From Spirochaetales bacterium (lineage in GTDB: Bacteria > Spirochaetota > Spirochaetia > Sphaerochaetales > Sphaerochaetaceae): 9,304 nt of DNA. The notes under the pieces are model-generated. The model searched no databases, was not told the DNA's origin, and was given only the letters and a program-made list of their open reading frames with translations. The position numbers were made by a program, and so were the translations under genes. Positions 6,053 to 9,304 of the stretch are shown piece after piece. Each line of letters begins with the position of its first letter. Within the stretch, counting starts at the first letter, position 1. The stretch covers positions 1-9,304 of the forward strand of contig JAAYQY010000261.1 in assembly GCA_012519125.1 (NCBI GenBank), read 5' to 3'.

Positions 6053-9000
6053 TGAGTACCTCCTCTAGGTGAATGTCACAGCGCAGGCAACGACCTGCCT
6101 CCATCCTCGCCTGGCGGCCAGTGTAGCCCTTGTTCACTTCGGCAAATGAGTGCTTTCGTTGTGACAAATCCAATCGCTCTGACTGGATTGCTTTGCCCTC
6201 ATGCAAGGTCTTTGCCACACTCTTGTCGTAGGTGAAGGTTGAGAAGAGTGATGAGAAACGCTCTTTTCCTGTCAGGCAACGATCGATGATTTTGGCAACC
6301 TCCTTGCCATGCCCCATCGCCTCGGCTGCAGTGGAAGGGCCGGTGATGACATCCCCGATCGCCCAGACATTGGGCTTCGAGGTCAGGTAGGAGTGCCTTA
6401 CCACGGCTAGCTGGCCACTTGAGGAGACTGAGAGCGCTTCGCTTTCCAAAAGTTTGGCATCGACACGCTCACCGACTGCAATGACCACCGTATCACAAGC
6501 AAGATCCTCATAGCAGCCTTTGCCCTTTCGCTTGCGTCTTCCGCTGAGATCGTACTCACCACAGAGCAGGTGCTCACAGCGCAGGGCAACAACGTTTTGC
6601 TTGGCATCACGAATAATTTCAGTGGGTGCCACATTGAATCGGAATGCAAGGCCTTCGGCCTGAGCTTCCTCAATTTCACTGCGATTGGCAGGCATTTCAT
6701 CCACTTCCCTACGGTATGCGATGACCACCTCCTTATCCAATCTCCACAGTGAGCGGGCCACATCGATGGCAACATTGCCTCCCCCGATAATTACGACTCT
6801 CTTGCCTACCTGCTCGGGCTCTTTCACCGCCAGGTTCTTCAGCACGTCGGTTCCCTGCACCACCCCCGATCCTTCTGAACCGGGGAGCTCCAGATTCGCA
6901 TGGTGATAGGAGCCGAGGGCGAGAATGACACCGTCAGACATGTTTCTGAGCTCATCGAGGCTTATGTCGGTGCCGAGCTTCGTGGAAAAGACAAACTTGA
7001 CGCCAAGCAAACCGAAAATCTCCAACTCCTTGGCAAGGATATCCTTGGGAAGGCGGTAGTCGGGAATGCCGTAGCGGAGCACTCCCCCCGCCTCCTTCTC
7101 CTGCTCGTAGATGGTAACCGAATGGCCGAGACGAGAGAGGTAGAAAGCGGTACTGAGTCCTGCCGGTCCGCTTCCGACGATGCTGATCTTCTTGTGTGTA
7201 GGCTTGTACATCCGACGCAGGATATCCTGGTAGACATCCTGCTCCTGACCCATCTTGTAAAGGGGGTCGGCCAGATAGCGGTGTAGTTCGCCCTGGTGCA
7301 CGGGATTGTCCAAGCTCTCCCTGCGACAACGCATCTGGCAGTGAAAGTGACAGATTCTTCCCAAGGTCCCGGGCAGCGGATTGTCCTCCAACGTTGAAGT
7401 AAAAGCCTCAACCAAGCGATTCTCTCTTAACAGCGCTATGTAGGTGGGGATACGCATTCCCAGTGGACAGGAGTTTGAGCACAGTTCGCTGACCATTGCC
7501 TCACACGTGCCTGCTTCGCAGTGCTTCTGCTGGATGTGCTCTTCATACTCTTTCTGAAAGTACTGCAAGGTGGTGGCAACCGGATTCATCGCCGACTGTC
7601 CCAGGCCACAGAGCGAGGTGTCGCTGATATGGCTGCATAGCTCAGAGAGAAGCTTGAGGTCCTCCATCCTCCCCTCGCTTGTCGTGATGCGGTTGAGAAT
7701 AGCCAGGGCCTGGGAAAGTCCTTCCCTGCAAGGGGTGCACTTCCCGCACGACTCCTTGGTGGTGAATTCAAGGAAGTAGCGGGCTGAGTCAACCATGCAG
7801 TTGTCGTTGTCCATGACCACCATGCCTCCCGAGCCCATGATGGCTCCCAATTTTGTGAGATTCTCATAGTCGATGGGGGTGTCGAAGAGTGAGGCAGGGA
7901 TGCAGCCGCCGCTGGGTCCTCCGCTCTGGACAGCTTTGATGCGCTTGGTGCTCTGCACAGAGCCGCCTCCAGCCTCATAGATGAGGGTGGTCAGCTTCTC
8001 GCCCAATGCAAGCTCCACCAAACCGGTGTGTTTGACCTTCCCCACCAAGGAGAAGACCTTCGTTCCGGGGCTCTTGGGGGTACCAATCTTCTGGAACCAG
8101 TTGCTGCCCTTGCCGATGACCAGGGGAATGTTGCACCAGGTTTCCAGGTTGTTGATGGTGGTGGGACAGCCCAAATATCCTTTTTGTGAAGGGAATGGCG
8201 GTTTTGCCGTACTGCGGCCTGCCTTTCCTTCCAAGGAAGCGATGAGAGCAGTCTCCTCCCCGCATACAAAGGCACCGGCTCCTTCCACAACCGACAGATC
8301 GAACGAGAGATGGCTATCGAGGATGTGCTTGCCTAAAAGATTGTGTTCGTAGGCCTGGGCGATGGCTCTTTTGAGCCTTTGCACGGCCAAAGGATATTCA
8401 GCCCTCACATAGATGATGCCCTCCTTGGCACCTGTTGCATAGGCACCGATGAGCATTCCCTCAATGACCATATGAGGATCGCTCTCCATCTCGTTGCGAT
8501 TCATGTAGGCCCCGGGGTCGCCTTCATCAGCATTGCAGATGACAAACTTGCGCTCTGCCTGTTCCTTGGCCATCAGCTCCCACTTCAGGCCGGTGGGAAA
8601 ACCTGCACCACCGCGCCCGCGCAGATGGGAGTCCTTGACGAGGGCAAGCACTTCCTCGCGGCTCTGCGCACCAAGCACGGAGGCGAATGAGCGATAGCCG
8701 CCCACCGCGACATACTCTTCGATGCTGTCCGGGTTGATCAGGCCTGCATCGCGCAGCACCAGCTTTGTCTGGGAGTGGAAGAAGGGAAGCTCGTTCCACT
8801 CTTTCAGCTCGGCAAGCCCCTCTCCGTAGGAGTGGAAGCTCAGATGATGGTCCCATGCCGAAATCTTGCACAAGACGTGCTCACGCCAGTAGCGGCCTTC
8901 ATGCAGATTGTCAGCAAGCGAGGGAACATCAGAGGGTTCAATCCTGCTGTAGACCACCAATGGGTGGGAAGGCAGATAGAGCATGACCAACGGTTCTTCA

Positions 9001-9197
9001 CTGCAAAAGCCGAAACAGCCGACAGAACGCAAGAGAATGGGAAGGTTGTGCTCTGTGATGTAGGAAGAAAAAGCTTGGTAGACGAGGTCGGCCCCGCTGC
9101 CGATGCCGCATGTCCCCATGCCCACCGTTATCATCGGTCTGTTCGGATAGAGGCTCTGCTCTCCCTCATGCTTCAAAGGTGCAAGTTTTTCGATCAT
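6021..9197 (-). CDS. hydB: HydB/NuoF-like NADH-FMN subunit fused to a GltD/NfnB-like FAD-NAD(P)H oxidoreductase
   Basis: This 1058-residue redox protein joins two modules. Residues 20-110 form a thioredoxin-like [2Fe-2S] domain (C30, C61, C65). Residues 145-555 are the NuoF core: FMN loop GRGGAGFPTGLKW (194-206), CNADEGDPGAY (221-231), EGAGAFVCGEETAL (305-318), and [4Fe-4S] ligands C484, C487, C490 and C530. NADH is the expected partner here. At about 555-565, where typical HydB continues into a 2[4Fe-4S] ferredoxin, this protein enters a GltD-type Fe-S linker (C565, C573, C577, C616, C620, C624). It then has an FAD Rossmann fold (GSGPAG 675-680, GGVLRYGIP 704-712), a second Rossmann fold (GGGNVAIDVAR 805-815) with YRR 828-830 that suggests NADPH, VWAIGDV 944-950, and a terminal RCLRC (1036-1040). 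The start has an AAGGAGGT site at 9211-9204 and shares ATGA with the NuoE-like gene. It overlaps hydA by 32 bases. The role is inferred: moving electrons between NADH, NADPH, ferredoxin and the hydrogenase. Confidence 0.93.
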   Translation of the reverse strand: MIEKLAPLKHEGEQSLYPNRPMITVGMGTCGIGSGADLVYQAFSSYITEHNLPILLRSVGCFGFCSEEPLVMLYLPSHPLVVYSRIEPSDVPSLADNLHEGRYWREHVLCKISAWDHHLSFHSYGEGLAELKEWNELPFFHSQTKLVLRDAGLINPDSIEEYVAVGGYRSFASVLGAQSREEVLALVKDSHLRGRGGAGFPTGLKWELMAKEQAERKFVICNADEGDPGAYMNRNEMESDPHMVIEGMLIGAYATGAKEGIIYVRAEYPLAVQRLKRAIAQAYEHNLLGKHILDSHLSFDLSVVEGAGAFVCGEETALIASLEGKAGRSTAKPPFPSQKGYLGCPTTINNLETWCNIPLVIGKGSNWFQKIGTPKSPGTKVFSLVGKVKHTGLVELALGEKLTTLIYEAGGGSVQSTKRIKAVQSGGPSGGCIPASLFDTPIDYENLTKLGAIMGSGGMVVMDNDNCMVDSARYFLEFTTKESCGKCTPCREGLSQALAILNRITTSEGRMEDLKLLSELCSHISDTSLCGLGQSAMNPVATTLQYFQKEYEEHIQQKHCEAGTCEAMVSELCSNSCPLGMRIPTYIALLRENRLVEAFTSTLEDNPLPGTLGRICHFHCQMRCRRESLDNPVHQGELHRYLADPLYKMGQEQDVYQDILRRMYKPTHKKISIVGSGPAGLSTAFYLSRLGHSVTIYEQEKEAGGVLRYGIPDYRLPKDILAKELEIFGLLGVKFVFSTKLGTDISLDELRNMSDGVILALGSYHHANLELPGSEGSGVVQGTDVLKNLAVKEPEQVGKRVVIIGGGNVAIDVARSLWRLDKEVVIAYRREVDEMPANRSEIEEAQAEGLAFRFNVAPTEIIRDAKQNVVALRCEHLLCGEYDLSGRRKRKGKGCYEDLACDTVVIAVGERVDAKLLESEALSVSSSGQLAVVRHSYLTSKPNVWAIGDVITGPSTAAEAMGHGKEVAKIIDRCLTGKERFSSLFSTFTYDKSVAKTLHEGKAIQSERLDLSQRKHSFAEVNKGYTGRQARMEAGRCLRCDIHLEEVLNGQQPSARNN
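6058..6066 (-). promoter_or_regulatory. HydA ribosome binding site embedded in the HydB coding end
   Basis: The minus strand reads AGAGGAGGT, a near-perfect anti-SD match, ending five bases before the ATG at 6052. These bases also encode Glu-Glu-Val within the last 16 residues of the upstream flavoprotein. The strength and spacing of the site fix the HydA start and imply that HydA initiates while ribosomes finish HydB. Confidence 0.8.
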
Positions 9198-9304
9198 ACC
9201 ACCACCTCCTTGGGTTGTGCCAAGGCATCAATGAACGAGAGCAACTCCTTTTCGGTAACGCGGGAGTGTATCACCCCATCAACACTGACCACCGGGGCAA
9301 GCGC
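9194..9304 (-). CDS. hydC: NuoE-like [2Fe-2S] subunit, HydC type (C-terminal 36 residues only)
   Basis: Only the last 36 codons and a TGA stop are in the window. The visible start ALAPVVSVDG followed by VIHSRVTEKE matches the end of the thioredoxin-like ferredoxin fold of NuoE/HydC proteins, in which this stretch directly follows the last Cys ligand (typically C-x3-C then LAPVV). The cluster ligands themselves lie beyond base 9304. In Thermotoga-type hydrogenases the order is also NuoE-like, NuoF-like, catalytic subunit, which supports the call. The stop overlaps the next start as ATGA (9197-9194). The protein probably hands electrons between the flavoprotein and the other clusters, but its N-terminus, and any fusion there, cannot be seen. 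Confidence 0.82.
   Translation of the reverse strand, partial: ALAPVVSVDGVIHSRVTEKELLSFIDALAQPKEVVV

Noticed and set aside
5177..6055. Plus-strand open frames of 292 and 242 codons opposite the hydrogenase
   Set aside because: They mirror a gene with intact Fe-S and H-cluster motifs, and their His/Cys-rich or Ser/Arg-rich composition follows from reading those codons in reverse. I saw no protein family.
1..9304. CRISPR array, tRNA or rRNA genes, insertion sequences, prophage or toxin-antitoxin genes
   Set aside because: I found no regularly spaced repeats, structural RNA sequence, transposase motifs or terminal inverted repeats. The window is almost completely filled by five long minus-strand genes.

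Overview
All recognisable genes lie on the minus strand, so transcription runs from base 9304 towards base 1. The window holds the end of a multi-subunit [FeFe] hydrogenase operon followed by a two-gene Mre11/Rad50-like nuclease-ATPase module. Coding density is close to 100%: the only true intergenic gap is 58 bases (4213-4270). Shine-Dalgarno sites are strong and purine-rich, and the DNA is moderately GC-rich (by eye a little over 50%). The [FeFe] hydrogenase and NADH-linked subunits indicate a strict anaerobe with fermentative or syntrophic metabolism. A spirochaete of the Sphaerochaeta type or a Firmicute would fit, but nothing in the window fixes the taxon.

Region 1 (9304 to 4271, minus strand) is the hydrogenase operon, in the order NuoE-like tail (HydC type), NuoF-like flavoprotein (HydB type), catalytic [FeFe] hydrogenase (HydA type). 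This is the subunit order of the Thermotoga-type trimeric electron-bifurcating hydrogenases. The reading frames interlock: HydC and HydB share ATGA, and HydB and HydA overlap by 32 bases, with the HydA ribosome binding site written inside HydB codons. The striking point is the HydB subunit, which has 1058 residues. Its NuoF core lacks the usual C-terminal 2[4Fe-4S] ferredoxin domain and instead continues into a complete GltD/NfnB-like module (Fe-S linker, FAD Rossmann fold, NAD(P)H Rossmann fold with a YRR motif). One polypeptide therefore appears to carry an NADH/FMN site and a second FAD/NADPH-type site, next to a hydrogenase catalytic subunit. The inferred role is to connect H2, NADH, NADPH and probably ferredoxin in one complex.

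Region 2 (4212 to 1, minus strand) holds an SbcD/YhaO-type metallophosphoesterase and, overlapping it by ATGA, a large coiled-coil ABC-type ATPase that runs off the left edge. The ATPase has Walker A, signature and Walker B motifs, but no CxxC zinc hook. In the middle of its coiled coil it carries two adjacent hydrophobic segments, which suggests a membrane-anchored (YhaN-like) relative of Rad50/SbcC. A possible extended -10 promoter in the 58-base gap could let this pair be expressed separately from the hydrogenase.

No RNA genes, mobile elements, CRISPR arrays, long repeats or convincing terminators were seen.
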